64,000 nt of DNA from Alishewanella agri BL06 (GCF_000272005.1 NZ_AKKU01000011.1:62001-126000), one strand, 5' to 3'; shown: positions 18,552-28,185, counted from the first letter of the stretch. Notes: a model not told the origin generated them from the letters alone. Made by a program: numbers and translations.

Positions 18552-19686
18552 TGGCCACTCCTGCCTGAGGTAACCAGATCTGTAAAGCCAGGCCACCGGC
18601 ATCAACGACAAGATGTAGTTTACCACCACATTCGGCAACGCGCTCGCGCATGCCAATCAGACCATTACCGGGCTGCCAGCTTGCCTTTAGCTGACCATTG
18701 TCTTTAATTTCCAGAGCGATGCCCTGTTCTGCCTCCCTGGCATGGATCCACAAGCGGCTGGCATTGGCATGCTTCAAAGTATTACTAATCGCTTCCTGCA
18801 CCAGATACTGTAGATGCTGAGCCTGGCTTAGAGAACTGGCTTTTAGCTTGGGGGCAATATCCAGTTCAACCTGCAAGCTTTCCGGCAAATGCTGCAACAA
18901 GGGGGTAAATAACTGCTGTAAATCCAGCTCGGAACTGTCGCGCATGGCGGATACCGCTTCGCGCACATCAGAGAGTAGCAATCTGGCCAGTTGCAGACTT
19001 TTCTCAACCTGAAGTTTGGCCTCGCCATCGCACTGATAACTGGCAATCTGTAGCTGTATTGTCAGCGCGGTCAAATGATGCCCCAATAAGTCGTGCAGAT
19101 CGCGGGCGATCCGATTACGCTCCTCCGCGCGTGACGCTAGCTGCAATAGCTGTTGTGCCGCCAGCAGTTGGCGATGCTTTTCTGTTAATTCAGCGCGCGC
19201 CTCAGTCTCAGCTTTGATTGCTGCCTGCATCAGTACCGCAAATAAATGAAAGCTGCCGTACAGGGCTGCGGTGATCCACAGGCTGCGCTGTTCCAGATAG
19301 GCCTGTAAGCCAAACCACAGCACCACTATGCCCAGAGTCAGTAGCAAAGCCAAACGCTGCGACATCAAATGTGGTAGCAAACAGACCCAGATAATGGTCA
19401 GGATGGCCAGATAATCGAAAATAGCGGTCGGTAATAACCACTGTAAGGCAAAGGCACAGAGCAGTGGCAACGGTAGTAACCAGCGACCATAGCGGCCACC
19501 AAGACCCAGCGGGTGCTGCTCCTGCGTCAGTAAGATAAAGCTGATGCCATAGACTAACAACAGCAGGCCTGCTGGCAGCAGAGGCTGCGGTGCAGGCAGC
19601 CGTAACAGCAGCATCAAAGTGATACCGGATACCAGTAGCCAGGTCAGGATGCCGGCCAGAGTTGCCAGCGGAAAATGGTATTTCAT
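18544..19686 (-). CDS. Sensor histidine kinase, DesK/NarX-like (HisKA_3)
   Basis: The 380-residue kinase has five or six N-terminal membrane helices (about 10-155) with almost no periplasmic domain. A linker coiled coil follows, then the dimerisation H box AERNRIARDLHDLLGHHLTA. The HATPase has the N box VQEAISNTLKHANASRL and the G box GNGLIGMRERVAECGG. The membrane-embedded sensor resembles DesK-type kinases that read membrane state. It is cotranscribed with the regulator gene. The signal is unknown. Confidence 0.93.
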   Translation of the reverse strand: MKYHFPLATLAGILTWLLVSGITLMLLLRLPAPQPLLPAGLLLLVYGISFILLTQEQHPLGLGGRYGRWLLPLPLLCAFALQWLLPTAIFDYLAILTIIWVCLLPHLMSQRLALLLTLGIVVLWFGLQAYLEQRSLWITAALYGSFHLFAVLMQAAIKAETEARAELTEKHRQLLAAQQLLQLASRAEERNRIARDLHDLLGHHLTALTIQLQIASYQCDGEAKLQVEKSLQLARLLLSDVREAVSAMRDSSELDLQQLFTPLLQHLPESLQVELDIAPKLKASSLSQAQHLQYLVQEAISNTLKHANASRLWIHAREAEQGIALEIKDNGQLKASWQPGNGLIGMRERVAECGGKLHLVVDAGGLALQIWLPQAGVANV

Positions 19687-19819
19687 CGGCTTATTATGAC
19701 GCTTGTCTTAACGAGTGCAATAGGCCAAAAGTCATGTTCGAAAATCCTGACTTCCGGCACCTGCGATCGAACAGCTGCAGGCGTAAGCTGAATTTGTTTT
19801 CAGCCTAAGGAGGCGTTAA

Positions 19820-20563
19820 ATGAACTACTTACATACAACTCTACTTTTTCTGCACATTTTATTGGGCGCTATTTGCCTGATGCTGTTTTGGGTGCCGGTC
19901 GTCAGTGCCAAAGGCAGTATGCTGCACAATACGGCCGGTAAGCTTTACTACCAGATGATGCTATTAATTGCGGGCTCCGGGGTACTGATGTGCCTGATGG
20001 TGTTATATAGCCCCACCATGGTTTATGGTCAGAATCCGAACTGGACAGTGGCACAGCTGGAGAGATTTATTTCAGAGCGGCGTGTGTTTTCCTTCTTTTT
20101 ATTACAACTCAGCTTATTGACCTGGGTGACAGTGCGCCATGCCTATGGTGTGCTGAAAGTAAAAGCTGAGCTGGCACAGCTACGGGTATGGTCTTATCAG
20201 GGACCGGTGTGGACGTTGCTGGTCGGCAGTGTTGCGCTGGCAATAGTCGGTTTTGCTGCCGGTGATTTGTTATCAATCATCTTTAGCGGTGTGGGGGCTA
20301 TGACAGTGCTTGGGATTTTGCGTTATATCCATCAAAATCAGTTACAGCCGCGGCAATGGATTATTGAGCACTTTACCTCGATGATTGGTACCGGTATCGC
20401 GCTATACACGGCTTTTTTTGCCGCCGGTGGCCGCCGCTTACTGGCCGAAGTGCTGACTGGTCAATGGCAGTTGGTAAGCTGGATTATCGCCCCGGTAATG
20501 GGCATTAGCGCCATTATGCTGTTTAAACGCCACTTTAGCCGAAAATTCCGTGTCGGCAACTAA
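19820..20563 (+). CDS. Polytopic membrane protein, possibly DUF2306-like
   Basis: A 247-residue protein with about seven hydrophobic segments. It has the motif GSMLHNTAGKLYYQMML after helix 1, which recalls small haem- or quinone-site membrane proteins annotated DUF2306; this is from memory. A good ribosome binding site, AAGGAGG, lies 6 nt before the ATG. It is transcribed away from the DesK-type kinase with 130 nt between the starts, so it could be a target of that system; that is inference. The stop codon is followed after 1 nt by a repeat unit. Confidence 0.75.
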   Translation: MNYLHTTLLFLHILLGAICLMLFWVPVVSAKGSMLHNTAGKLYYQMMLLIAGSGVLMCLMVLYSPTMVYGQNPNWTVAQLERFISERRVFSFFLLQLSLLTWVTVRHAYGVLKVKAELAQLRVWSYQGPVWTLLVGSVALAIVGFAAGDLLSIIFSGVGAMTVLGILRYIHQNQLQPRQWIIEHFTSMIGTGIALYTAFFAAGGRRLLAEVLTGQWQLVSWIIAPVMGISAIMLFKRHFSRKFRVGN

Positions 20564-20564
20564 C

Positions 20565-20597
20565 TTATCCACACGTCTCCGGTACCGGTCTGACCAG
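20565..20597. repeat. Single DnaA-box repeat unit
   Basis: One complete 33-nt class 1 unit. It begins TTATCCACA (20565-20573), has the CCGGTACCGG centre and ends GTCTGACCAG. It starts 1 nt after the stop codon of the membrane protein gene. As a solitary unit with clean edges it is the best copy for defining the element. Confidence 0.92.
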
Positions 20598-20662
20598 TCA
20601 TGGTGACTTCACTTTGACAGTCACACCGCAAATCCCCTAACATCGGCCATCTGTATCTTAAG

Positions 20663-21475
20663 ATGGCTATAACAATGACAATATCGCTACAAGACAAGGT
20701 GATCTGGATCACCGGTGCGTCAGGGGGCATCGGTGAAGCTTTGGCAAAGCAATTTTCCGCAGCCGGCGCCAAGGTGGTGCTGAGCGCCCGCCGTAAAACA
20801 GAGCTTGAGCGCGTGCAGCAAAGCTTGCCGCATCCAGAGCGGCATTTAACTGTACCACTGGATATCTGCGATGAGCCTGCACAGCAGCAAGCGCTTGATA
20901 AGATTATTCATCACTACGGCCGGCTGGACTGGCTGATCAATAACGCCGGGATCAGCCAGCGCGCGCTAGTAATGGATACCAGTAGCGACACTGATCGCAA
21001 AATTATGGAAATTGATTACTTTGCGCAGGTGGCGCTGAGTCGGCGGGTGTTGTCGGTGATGTTAAAACAAGGCACCGGCCAGCTGGTGTTTATCTCCAGT
21101 GTCGCCGGTTTAGTCGGTACCCAATACCGCGGCAGCTACTCTGCTGCTAAGGCAGCACTGCACTTATGGGCCAATAGCGTGCGGGCCGAGCTGTATAACC
21201 AGGGTATTCGCGTGGCGGTGGTTTTCCCCGGCTTTGTGAAAACCGCGGTATCAATGAATGCACTAACCGGCAGTGGCGAAGCGCTCGGTAAAATGGACGA
21301 TGCCCAGGCAAAAGCCATGACTGCCGATGAGTTTGCTACAGCAACACTGAAAGCATTGCGCAAAGGTAACAGTTATATTGTTATCGGCGGCTTTAAAGAA
21401 AAGCTGGCGGCTTGCATCGCCCGGCTATCACCTGAGTTGCTGTACCGGCTGATCCGCAAAAGCAAGGTGCGTTAA
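20663..21475 (+). CDS. Short-chain dehydrogenase/reductase
   Basis: A 270-residue classical SDR. It has the nucleotide-binding motif TGASGGIGEALAKQF, the NNAGISQRAL motif, and the catalytic Ser in VFISSVAGL with the Tyr-Lys pair in GSYSAAKAAL. It resembles DHRS7-type proteins with a C-terminal hydrophobic stretch. The substrate is unknown. ATG at 20663 is used; ATG at 20675 is possible. It stands alone, flanked by repeat units on both sides. Confidence 0.9.
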   Translation: MAITMTISLQDKVIWITGASGGIGEALAKQFSAAGAKVVLSARRKTELERVQQSLPHPERHLTVPLDICDEPAQQQALDKIIHHYGRLDWLINNAGISQRALVMDTSSDTDRKIMEIDYFAQVALSRRVLSVMLKQGTGQLVFISSVAGLVGTQYRGSYSAAKAALHLWANSVRAELYNQGIRVAVVFPGFVKTAVSMNALTGSGEALGKMDDAQAKAMTADEFATATLKALRKGNSYIVIGGFKEKLAACIARLSPELLYRLIRKSKVR

Positions 21476-21484
21476 GGCAGGTAA

Positions 21485-21551
21485 CTGGTCGGTCCGGTAC
21501 CGGAGACCTGTGGATAAAGTGGTCAGACCGGTACCGGAGTGCTGTGGATAA
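21485..21551. repeat. Tandem pair of DnaA-box repeat units abutting the rluB stop
   Basis: Two class 1 units in one orientation, with TGTGGATAA at 21509-21517 and 21543-21551. The last base is immediately next to the rluB stop codon at 21552. One unit has GGAGACC and the other GGAGTGC before the box, the two main spacer variants of the family. Confidence 0.9.
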
Positions 21552-22538
21552 TTAGCCTCTGCCTTCACGGGTTGGAGTTTTGCCGGTTGGCTGCCGCTGT
21601 GTGCTGTTGCCTCTACCCGCTTGACCTTTAGTCGCAGTCGGTTTCTTGGCCGGCTCGGCCCGGTTGGGTTTTGCGCCGGGTTCAGTTTTTTTAGCGGGCG
21701 TTTTTTCGGCAATTTGATGCTTACGCACGGCACGCTTCATGCTGGCCAGGCGGCGACGCCGCTCGGTGCGATCTTCCGGTTTTACCAGCGATGCCACTTC
21801 GTCTTTTAACCCGACCAGGTTACGCAGATAGTTGACTTCAGCCAGCGGATATTCGGTATAACCCCCGGCAGGTAAGTGCTTAGGCAACAACAGATCACCA
21901 TAGCGCACCCGGATCAGCCGGCTAACGACCGCGCCCTGAGATTCCCACATCCGGCGTACCTCACGGTTACGGCCTTCGGTAAGAACGACATGGAACCAGC
22001 GGTTAATCCCCTCGCCCGGCAGCGCTTTAATACGTTTAAAGTTAGCTTTACCGTCTTCCAGTTCCACCCCGGTGCGCAGACGCTGGATCATGGCATCGTT
22101 AATCTCACCGAAAACCCGCACCGCGTATTCGCGTTCTACTTCAAATTTAGGGTGCATCAGGCGGTTAGCCAGCTCGCCGTCAGTGGTGAACAGCAGCAAA
22201 CCTGAGGTATTGATATCCAACCGGCCGATGGCGATCCAACGTGCGCCCTTGATATTGGGTAAGCGCGAGAACACCGTGGGCCGTCCTTCCGGATCGGTAC
22301 GCGAACAAATCTCGCCCTCGGGCTTATGATAAGCCAGTACCCGACAGACTTGCTGCTCTTCGCTCGCCACCTGTACCGGATGACCATCAACGCGGATCGC
22401 TTGGTTCGGGGTAACCCGGTCGCCCAGGCTAGCCGGTTTACCATCCACGGTCACGCGGCCACGGCTGATATAGTCTTCCATTTCGCGGCGCGAACCGATG
22501 CCGGCACGGGCCAAAACTTTCTGTAATTTTTCACTCAT
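21552..22538 (-). CDS. rluB: 23S rRNA pseudouridine synthase B (position 2605 type)
   Basis: RluB converts a uridine in 23S rRNA domain V to pseudouridine. The 328-residue protein has an N-terminal S4 RNA-binding domain ([20 protein letters not shown]) and the RsuA-family catalytic motif [20 protein letters not shown] with its active Asp. A Lys/Pro/Thr-rich basic tail of about 70 residues follows, as in many RluB proteins. It shares its first base with the scpB stop and forms a unit with scpAB, a common arrangement. Confidence 0.95.
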   Translation of the reverse strand: MSEKLQKVLARAGIGSRREMEDYISRGRVTVDGKPASLGDRVTPNQAIRVDGHPVQVASEEQQVCRVLAYHKPEGEICSRTDPEGRPTVFSRLPNIKGARWIAIGRLDINTSGLLLFTTDGELANRLMHPKFEVEREYAVRVFGEINDAMIQRLRTGVELEDGKANFKRIKALPGEGINRWFHVVLTEGRNREVRRMWESQGAVVSRLIRVRYGDLLLPKHLPAGGYTEYPLAEVNYLRNLVGLKDEVASLVKPEDRTERRRRLASMKRAVRKHQIAEKTPAKKTEPGAKPNRAEPAKKPTATKGQAGRGNSTQRQPTGKTPTREGRG

Positions 22539-23131
22539 TAGTGGAGCTCTCCTGTCATCCCGACGGTGGTTAATAATTCCGCTTCTGCCGGTTGCAAGGC
22601 TGCAAACTCGGCTAATGGCGGTAATTGGTCTAAATGGCGTAAGCCAAAGTAATCTAAAAAGGCCTCAGTAGTGGCATAAAGCCCGGGCCGACCCGGTACT
22701 TCTTTGTGGCCGACCACCTTGACCCAGCCGCGTTCGGTCAGGGTGCGCATAATCTGGCTACTAACCGATACGCCGCGAATTTGCTCAATTTCACCGCGGG
22801 TAATGGGCTGGCGATAAGCAATTAAGGCGAGCGTTTCCAGCACCGCACGCGAATAACGCGGTGAACGCTCGGGCCAGAGTCTGGCCAGCGGTTCACTTAA
22901 TTCAGGGCGGGTTTGAAACCGGTAGCCACTGGCCGTTTCCATCAACTGGATGCCACGGGCACTGTAATCGTCCTGCAGTTGTTTCAGACATTGTAGCAGC
23001 CGTTTCGCGCTGACGTTAAAGCCCTCCAGCACGGAGGCTTGCAATTCGGCGCGGCTAAGGGGCTTTTCGGCAGCAAAGATCGCGGCTTCGACAAGTTGCA
23101 GTAATTGAATATCGTTAATTTTCTGCGCCAT
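22538..23131 (-). CDS. scpB: Segregation and condensation protein B
   Basis: ScpB is a winged-helix subunit that dimerises on ScpA and supports SMC-type chromosome condensation. The 197-residue protein has the family motif [20 protein letters not shown] and the following block [18 protein letters not shown]. It overlaps scpA by one base and rluB by one base. Its presence with scpA suggests an SMC-ScpAB complex, although many gammaproteobacteria rely on MukBEF. Confidence 0.95.
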   Translation of the reverse strand: MAQKINDIQLLQLVEAAIFAAEKPLSRAELQASVLEGFNVSAKRLLQCLKQLQDDYSARGIQLMETASGYRFQTRPELSEPLARLWPERSPRYSRAVLETLALIAYRQPITRGEIEQIRGVSVSSQIMRTLTERGWVKVVGHKEVPGRPGLYATTEAFLDYFGLRHLDQLPPLAEFAALQPAEAELLTTVGMTGELH

Positions 23132-23952
23132 TATGCCTCACTTAGCGCCAGTTTGACATGAATTTGTGCATAAGGCGCCACCTGGATCAGCTCTACCAGC
23201 TTTTCTTTGGTTAGCTCCAGGATCGCTAAAAAGGTCACCACCACGCCTTCCCGGCCTTCAGTTAAGTCAAAGCACTCAGCAAACTCCAGATAACCCTGCC
23301 GCTGCTGCAATAAATCCAGAATACGGCTCATCCGCTCGCGGGTCGACAGATGTTCACGCTGAATATGATGATGCGCCAGCGCCTTGCTGCGCTTGACTAT
23401 GTCATTTAAGGCGCTGATCAGCTCAGTAAAATCCACATCCGGTAAAATCAATAACGGGCTGAAATTATCAGCCAGGCTGGCCTGGGCAGTAAAATAGTCG
23501 CGCTCATCGCGCGGTAAGGCATCCAGATCGGTCGCTGCCTGTTTAAAGATTTCATATTCCTGTAAGCGGCGCACCAGTTCGGCGCGAGGGTCGTGCTCAT
23601 CGTCTTCCAGACTGGTGATTTTCGGCAGCAACAAGCGTGATTTAATTTCTGCCAGCATAGCGGCCATTACCAGATATTCGGCCGCCAGCTCGAAATTCAG
23701 CTCCTGCATCAGCTCAATATATTCCATATATTGCAGGGTAATTTCGTTTACCGGTAAATCGACCAAATCAAACTTGTGTTTGCGAATTAAATACAGCAGG
23801 AAATCCAGTGGGCCTTCAAAGGTATCGAGCAGAACTTCAAGCGCATCCGGCGGAATATACAAGTCTTCCGGCCGTTCCAGCACCGCCTCACCGCGGACAA
23901 AGGCCAGCGGTAACGGCTGCTGTATCGTTAACGGCGGTAGCGGCTCAGCCAT
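23131..23952 (-). CDS. scpA: Segregation and condensation protein A
   Basis: ScpA is the kleisin that bridges SMC heads. The 273-residue protein has the N-terminal motif FEGPLDFLLYLIRKHKFDL and the segment YLVMAAMLAEIKSRLLLP. Its C-terminal winged helix includes VVVTFLAILELTKEKLVEL. It lies between the yciO homologue (13 nt gap) and scpB (1-base overlap). Confidence 0.95.
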   Translation of the reverse strand: MAEPLPPLTIQQPLPLAFVRGEAVLERPEDLYIPPDALEVLLDTFEGPLDFLLYLIRKHKFDLVDLPVNEITLQYMEYIELMQELNFELAAEYLVMAAMLAEIKSRLLLPKITSLEDDEHDPRAELVRRLQEYEIFKQAATDLDALPRDERDYFTAQASLADNFSPLLILPDVDFTELISALNDIVKRSKALAHHHIQREHLSTRERMSRILDLLQQRQGYLEFAECFDLTEGREGVVVTFLAILELTKEKLVELIQVAPYAQIHVKLALSEA

Positions 23953-23965
23953 CTTAACTCGTTAC

Positions 23966-24586
23966 TTATTCAAACGGCCGGCTATCGCCACGGCCCTGAC
24001 GAATAATCTCCGGCGTATCTTCAGAGAGATCAACCACTGTAGTCGGATCTTCACCGATAATACCGCCATGCAAAATCAGATCAACCTGCCGCTCTAACTG
24101 ATGCCGCATCTCATCCGGATCACTCTCGGCAAATTCCTGACCGGGTAAAATCAAACTGGTGGTCAATAAAGGCTCGGCCAGCTCTTCCAACAGCGCCAGC
24201 GCGATTTTATTTTCCGGAATGCGCAGGCCGATGGTCTTCTTCTTTTCATTTAACAGCCGACGAGGCACTTCTTTGGTACCGCGCAAAATAAAGGTGTAGG
24301 CGCCTGGCGTGTTATTTTTAATCAGTCGAAAGGCGGTGTTTTCAACTTTTGCGTAAACCGACAACTCCGACAAATCCCGACACATCAGCGTAAAATGGTG
24401 TTCGCCGCTAACCTGACGGATTTGCATAATGCGGTCCATGGCGTTTTTATCGCCGACATGACAGCCCAGCGCATAACCGCTATCAGTGGGGAAAATCACC
24501 ACACCGCCCTTTTGGATAATTTGCACCGCTTGTTTAAGCAAGCGCTGCTGCGGATTTTCCGGGTGAATATGAAAAAACTGGCTCAT
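23966..24586 (-). CDS. yciO: YciO, TsaC/Sua5-family protein
   Basis: The 206-residue protein has the YrdC-like fold of threonylcarbamoyl-AMP synthases. It matches E. coli YciO closely: MSQFFHIHPENPQQRLLKQA, PTDSGYALGC, NFTL-like HHFTLMCRDLSELS, KNNTPGAYTFILRGTKEVP and DPTT-like GEDPTTVVDLS. Whether YciO makes t6A or only resembles TsaC is debated. It overlaps the RNase AM gene by 4 nt, the same pairing as in E. coli upstream of trp. Confidence 0.94.
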   Translation of the reverse strand: MSQFFHIHPENPQQRLLKQAVQIIQKGGVVIFPTDSGYALGCHVGDKNAMDRIMQIRQVSGEHHFTLMCRDLSELSVYAKVENTAFRLIKNNTPGAYTFILRGTKEVPRRLLNEKKKTIGLRIPENKIALALLEELAEPLLTTSLILPGQEFAESDPDEMRHQLERQVDLILHGGIIGEDPTTVVDLSEDTPEIIRQGRGDSRPFE

Positions 24587-25497
24587 CTTGGCGTATCCAT
24601 GCTAGTAGTTGGTGCAGCGGATAAGACCGCTGTGGCTTCAGGCTCCTGAGTTAGTCTTTTCGGGACTAAGCCCCAGTTCGCCCAAACCGGCGTGACATCG
24701 TCTGGTAAATATAGATGCTTTCCCAGCTCATTCCAAGTTGTTGGCTGATGAAAATCCGAGCCGACAGAGGCAGTTAGCTGATGTTGCAGGCAAAGTGTCC
24801 ACAGGTCGCGGCGCTGTACCGGCGTTTGCTGCGGGGAGATAATTTCCATCGCATCGCCGCCAGCCGCAGCAAAATCGGTGACCAGCCGTTTTAAATAGCG
24901 CCCGTTCAGGTTGTATTTTAATGGATGCGCCAGCACAGCCTGGCCGCCGGCATCATGGATCCATTGCACAGCACTGGCCAAATCGACCCAATTATTGGGT
25001 ACATAGCCGGTTTTACCGCGTGCCAGGTACTTTTTGAATACCGCATTTATCGAATCGGCTCGGCCAGTTTTCACCAGAAAGCGTGCAAAATGACTTCTGG
25101 TAATGGCGCCGTCGCCAACCTCTGCCAACACTGCCTCTAATGCGCCCGGAATTTGCGCTTTTTCCAGCCGGCGAGCCATTTCCTGCGCCCGCTCCAACCG
25201 TCGCTGCTGCTGTGATGCCAAACGCGCTAAAAATTGTGGGCAATCGGGGTTGATATTTAAGCCAACAATATGGATTTCAAACTCATGCCAGGCGGTAGAA
25301 ATTTCCACGCCGTTAATCAGCGTTAACGATGCCTGAGTTTCTGTCAGCCAGGCCGCAGCTTGTGGCAAGGCACTCACCGTATCATGGTCGGTAATGGCCA
25401 GCACATCCAGATTACAGCTGATCGCCCGCGCTAACAGCTCGGCAACCGGCAGCAGGCCGTCTGAGTGGTTAGTGTGGCTATGTAAATCGATTTTCAT
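24583..25497 (-). CDS. rnm: PHP-domain 5'-3' exoribonuclease (RNase AM, YciV/TrpH)
   Basis: The 304-residue protein has the PHP metal-binding motifs: LHSHTNHSDG (5-14), LAITDHDT, an internal H/E set in NGVEISTAWH, and the C-terminal VGSDFHQPT. E. coli YciV (RNase AM) trims 5' ends of 23S, 16S and 5S rRNA and degrades short RNAs and 3',5'-bisphosphates. In E. coli it lies directly upstream of trpL-trpE and diverges from it. Here the same order is kept with two genes inserted between it and trp. Confidence 0.93.
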   Translation of the reverse strand: MKIDLHSHTNHSDGLLPVAELLARAISCNLDVLAITDHDTVSALPQAAAWLTETQASLTLINGVEISTAWHEFEIHIVGLNINPDCPQFLARLASQQQRRLERAQEMARRLEKAQIPGALEAVLAEVGDGAITRSHFARFLVKTGRADSINAVFKKYLARGKTGYVPNNWVDLASAVQWIHDAGGQAVLAHPLKYNLNGRYLKRLVTDFAAAGGDAMEIISPQQTPVQRRDLWTLCLQHQLTASVGSDFHQPTTWNELGKHLYLPDDVTPVWANWGLVPKRLTQEPEATAVLSAAPTTSMDTPR

Positions 25498-25553
25498 GCA
25501 GTCCCCTATTCAGAGGACTATTGTCGCATAGATACCGTTAAAGCCAAACCGCT

Positions 25554-27557
25554 TCAGGGCGTTTCCGTCGCTTTTAACATCTCCCGCAGTCGCTGCTTTA
25601 AATCCAGCTCTACCTCAGGTACCGGATCGGTTTTATCTATTACCACTGTAAAGTACATCGCATCGCGTACTTTTTTAACTGCACTGACAAAATCCAGGGC
25701 TTGTTCGGGCGTGATGTGGTCACTTTTGCTTTGGTAGTGGTGCACCACCGTAATGCTGGTCGCACTGGTGTCGACTTGGCGCTGATAGACAAAACCCGGG
25801 TGATCGATCTTTACCTGTAAATCGCCCAACTGCCAATCGATCGGGCTTGCCAGATCGAAATGGATCCGATGCTGTACCCGGACATTAGGTTCGATATAGA
25901 GTGGCATTTTACGCCGCGTATTTTTGGGTAACTGCATAAAGCGCTCGAGGTAGTCGCCAAATAGCAACAGCTCCTGTCTCGGTTCAGTTTCATCCCAAAA
26001 GTTGTCGATGCTAAAGCTGGCAACCACCTGCACCTGGTTATTCTGTTTATCGTCAGAAATCACAGGATCCGCCATTAAGTCTGCGCCCGGATATTGCTGT
26101 TGATAAACCCGTTCCAAATGATTCGCATATTCAGTCAGGCCATGCTGGTCCAGCATCCCCCGAAAAGACTCTGCTTCGTATTGCTGATAATTCAGTGATA
26201 TTGAGAGAGTAACCGGCGCACCAACCGCAGCAAGCTGAAAGCGCTCTTCCGTTTCGATAATACCATCGGTGTTGCTTGGCATCGGTATTGACGTAAGCTC
26301 TGTTACGCCGTTTTTGATCAACAATGCCTGTTGAAAATACTGACGGCCTTTTTGCTCGAGGCTGCCATATTGCTGACTACGGGTGCCGTCCAGCCAGTAG
26401 TCTTTACCGTTTAAAGGCAGATAGGTAATAACATGATCAAACACAATAGGGCCTGGCAAGCGCCGCTGAATATGGCCCCTCGTAGCATTGGAAACCAGTG
26501 CCGGATAGGCTTCGATGCCACCGGCGGCCAGCAACGCAATCATTAAGGTGGTTTTATCTTTGCAATCGCCATATTTGCGGGCAAACACGGTATTGGGTGA
26601 GTAAGGTTGATGGCTGTTCAGACCAATTTCCATCCCAAAGTAACGGATGTCGTTCTGTACATAGCGGACAACTTTCGCGGCATAATCTTCCAGCGAACGA
26701 CTTTCCGCCAGCCAGCTTTTCACTAATAACTGTAGGTCGCCGTGCAGTGGTTCGTTAAACTGATAGAGCGGAATAGCCCAGGCGACGACGTCCTGCCAAT
26801 GGCCAAACTCATTAAATTCAATAAAACTGTAGGGCATAAACCACTGCGGATAATTGTCTTCTGCTTTTACTGCGGCAATCGCATTTTGCTGCCACCGGTA
26901 TTCGTAGTGATCACCGATTTTGCGTTGTTGCGGCGCAACACCCGCTTGATTACTGTAATACGCCAGTTTTTCTTGCCTGGACAAGACCCGGAGTTGTAAC
27001 TGTTGCACGGCGACAGACCAGGTCAGCGGAAAGTAAACCGAGCGCTTACCACCATAGATTGGGTTGGTACCAGTAATAGAGTATTGAATATCAAGTCTGT
27101 CACCGGGCTGCATGTCGCTAAGCAGCACCATAGCGGTAACGTAACCGGTATAGATCTGCCGCTCCTGCTGCTGTTCACGCTGCACCAGACGAATATCAGC
27201 GATACCTAATTGCTCTTTGGTATCCCCATTGCGGGTTAACCGGATACTATGAAAAGTAAGCTGCTGATATTCCGGTGCGAAGCTGACCTGATACTGCGAC
27301 GCTTGCTCAACCCCTTTACGCGTATTGGCTTGCATCGCGATATGAGAATAGGCTACCGGCTCGGCATTCAACCAGTTTATCTGTTCATCTACCAGCAGAT
27401 AACTGACCGGCTCGCTGCGATCTGGTTCAGCCTGTTGCGTCATCGGTAACTCAACCCAGGCTGGCACCGGTTGTTGCTGATAGCTAAAGCCAGCAGTATT
27501 GGTGTTGGCTGTCACCTGCCAGCTAAGTGATAGTATAAGTATCAAAAAAAGCCGCAT
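25554..27557 (-). CDS. Exported DUF3857/transglutaminase-fold protein
   Basis: A 667-residue protein with a signal peptide (1-17). A beta-rich N-terminal domain like DUF3857 comes first. A transglutaminase-like papain fold follows, with the catalytic Cys in KYGDCKDKTTLMIALL and a His in GPIVFDHVITYL. A beta domain and a short helical tail complete it. Such proteins are exported and common in Bacteroidetes and Alteromonadales; activity is rarely tested. It may be periplasmic or anchored through the C-terminus. It diverges from the small gene at 27796. Confidence 0.82.
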   Translation of the reverse strand: MRLFLILILSLSWQVTANTNTAGFSYQQQPVPAWVELPMTQQAEPDRSEPVSYLLVDEQINWLNAEPVAYSHIAMQANTRKGVEQASQYQVSFAPEYQQLTFHSIRLTRNGDTKEQLGIADIRLVQREQQQERQIYTGYVTAMVLLSDMQPGDRLDIQYSITGTNPIYGGKRSVYFPLTWSVAVQQLQLRVLSRQEKLAYYSNQAGVAPQQRKIGDHYEYRWQQNAIAAVKAEDNYPQWFMPYSFIEFNEFGHWQDVVAWAIPLYQFNEPLHGDLQLLVKSWLAESRSLEDYAAKVVRYVQNDIRYFGMEIGLNSHQPYSPNTVFARKYGDCKDKTTLMIALLAAGGIEAYPALVSNATRGHIQRRLPGPIVFDHVITYLPLNGKDYWLDGTRSQQYGSLEQKGRQYFQQALLIKNGVTELTSIPMPSNTDGIIETEERFQLAAVGAPVTLSISLNYQQYEAESFRGMLDQHGLTEYANHLERVYQQQYPGADLMADPVISDDKQNNQVQVVASFSIDNFWDETEPRQELLLFGDYLERFMQLPKNTRRKMPLYIEPNVRVQHRIHFDLASPIDWQLGDLQVKIDHPGFVYQRQVDTSATSITVVHHYQSKSDHITPEQALDFVSAVKKVRDAMYFTVVIDKTDPVPEVELDLKQRLREMLKATETP

Positions 27558-27795
27558 TCGTTATTCCTTGTCTTCCCTGATTATGCTCTGTAAAAGCAGT
27601 ATCGGCTGTTCAGTAGGCACAATACCTTAACAAAATCAGCACAATTTAATTTTAGATTCAGCTTATGCCGGAAGCGTCGGGTTTGGCAAGTTACTACTAC
27701 GAAATAACCGCTTCGAATATAAAAGTAGATGATAGAGAACTGGCAGCGGTGTAATGCCGTAATGGAGTGTACGAAGATTAAAAAGGACTCTGCAG

Positions 27796-27981
27796 ATGTT
27801 TGGCTGGCTAAAACCCGATCCGGTAAAGAAATTGCGCAAAGCGTACGATCAAAAATTGGAGCAAGCGATGCATGCCCAGCGCAATGGCGATATGCGTTTA
27901 TTTGCTGATCTGACGGCAGAAAGCGAGGAGCTTTGGCAGAAAATTGAGCAGTTGCAGCAACAACAAGCTGCCAACCAATAG
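27796..27981 (+). CDS. Small conserved protein, DUF6435-like
   Basis: A 61-residue protein beginning MFGWLKPDPVKKLRKAYDQK. It is helical and charged with a Gln-rich end. AAGGA lies 8 nt before the ATG. It resembles short marine gammaproteobacterial proteins labelled DUF6435; the name is from memory. The function is unknown. The 240 nt upstream (27558-27795), shared with the divergent gene at 25554, shows no repeat and no clear promoter consensus. Confidence 0.75.
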   Translation: MFGWLKPDPVKKLRKAYDQKLEQAMHAQRNGDMRLFADLTAESEELWQKIEQLQQQQAANQ

Positions 27982-28032
27982 AGCCGTCCAGACTTTTATA
28001 CGTTTTTATTGATGATTTTTAGTGAACAGGGC

Positions 28033-28061
28033 TTGACGCCAAGCCCGATTCGCGGTTTTAT
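28033..28061 (+). promoter_or_regulatory. Probable trp operon promoter
   Basis: TTGACG (28033-28038) and TTTTAT (28056-28061) are separated by 17 nt and lie 33 nt upstream of the trpL start. The -35 box overlaps a perfect 7-bp stem, GGGCTTG and CAAGCCC with loop ACGC (28029-28046), which could be an operator or the end of the preceding transcript. I see no clear TrpR operator. Confidence 0.5.
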
Positions 28062-28093
28062 GTAGGCGTTCAAGAATAAGGTAGTTAAAGCCA

Positions 28094-28159
28094 ATGCAAT
28101 TTCTAACAACGTTTTCACTGATTAACTGGTGGTGGCACATTCCCAACGGGCGTGTGTAG
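28094..28159 (+). CDS. trpL: trp operon leader peptide
   Basis: A 21-residue peptide, MQFLTTFSLINWWWHIPNGR plus V, too short for standard gene finding. Three consecutive TGG codons lie at 28127-28135, where ribosomes would stall when charged tRNA-Trp is scarce. Its last codons overlap AACGGGC (28145-28151), which is complementary to the 5' arm of the terminator. This gives the 2:3 antiterminator of classic attenuation. Confidence 0.93.
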   Translation: MQFLTTFSLINWWWHIPNGRV

Positions 28160-28185
28160 GCGTTGTATTCGCTTTAGAAACCCAG

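Noticed and set aside
18552-18656. Longer N-terminus of the response regulator
   Set aside because: The additional 35 codons overlap the kinase gene and do not resemble receiver domains, which begin close to MFKVLLVDDQ.
21428-21733. 101-codon frame crossing the rluB tail and the repeat pair
   Set aside because: It overlaps the rluB coding region in another frame and consists mainly of translated repeat sequence and basic low-complexity codons.
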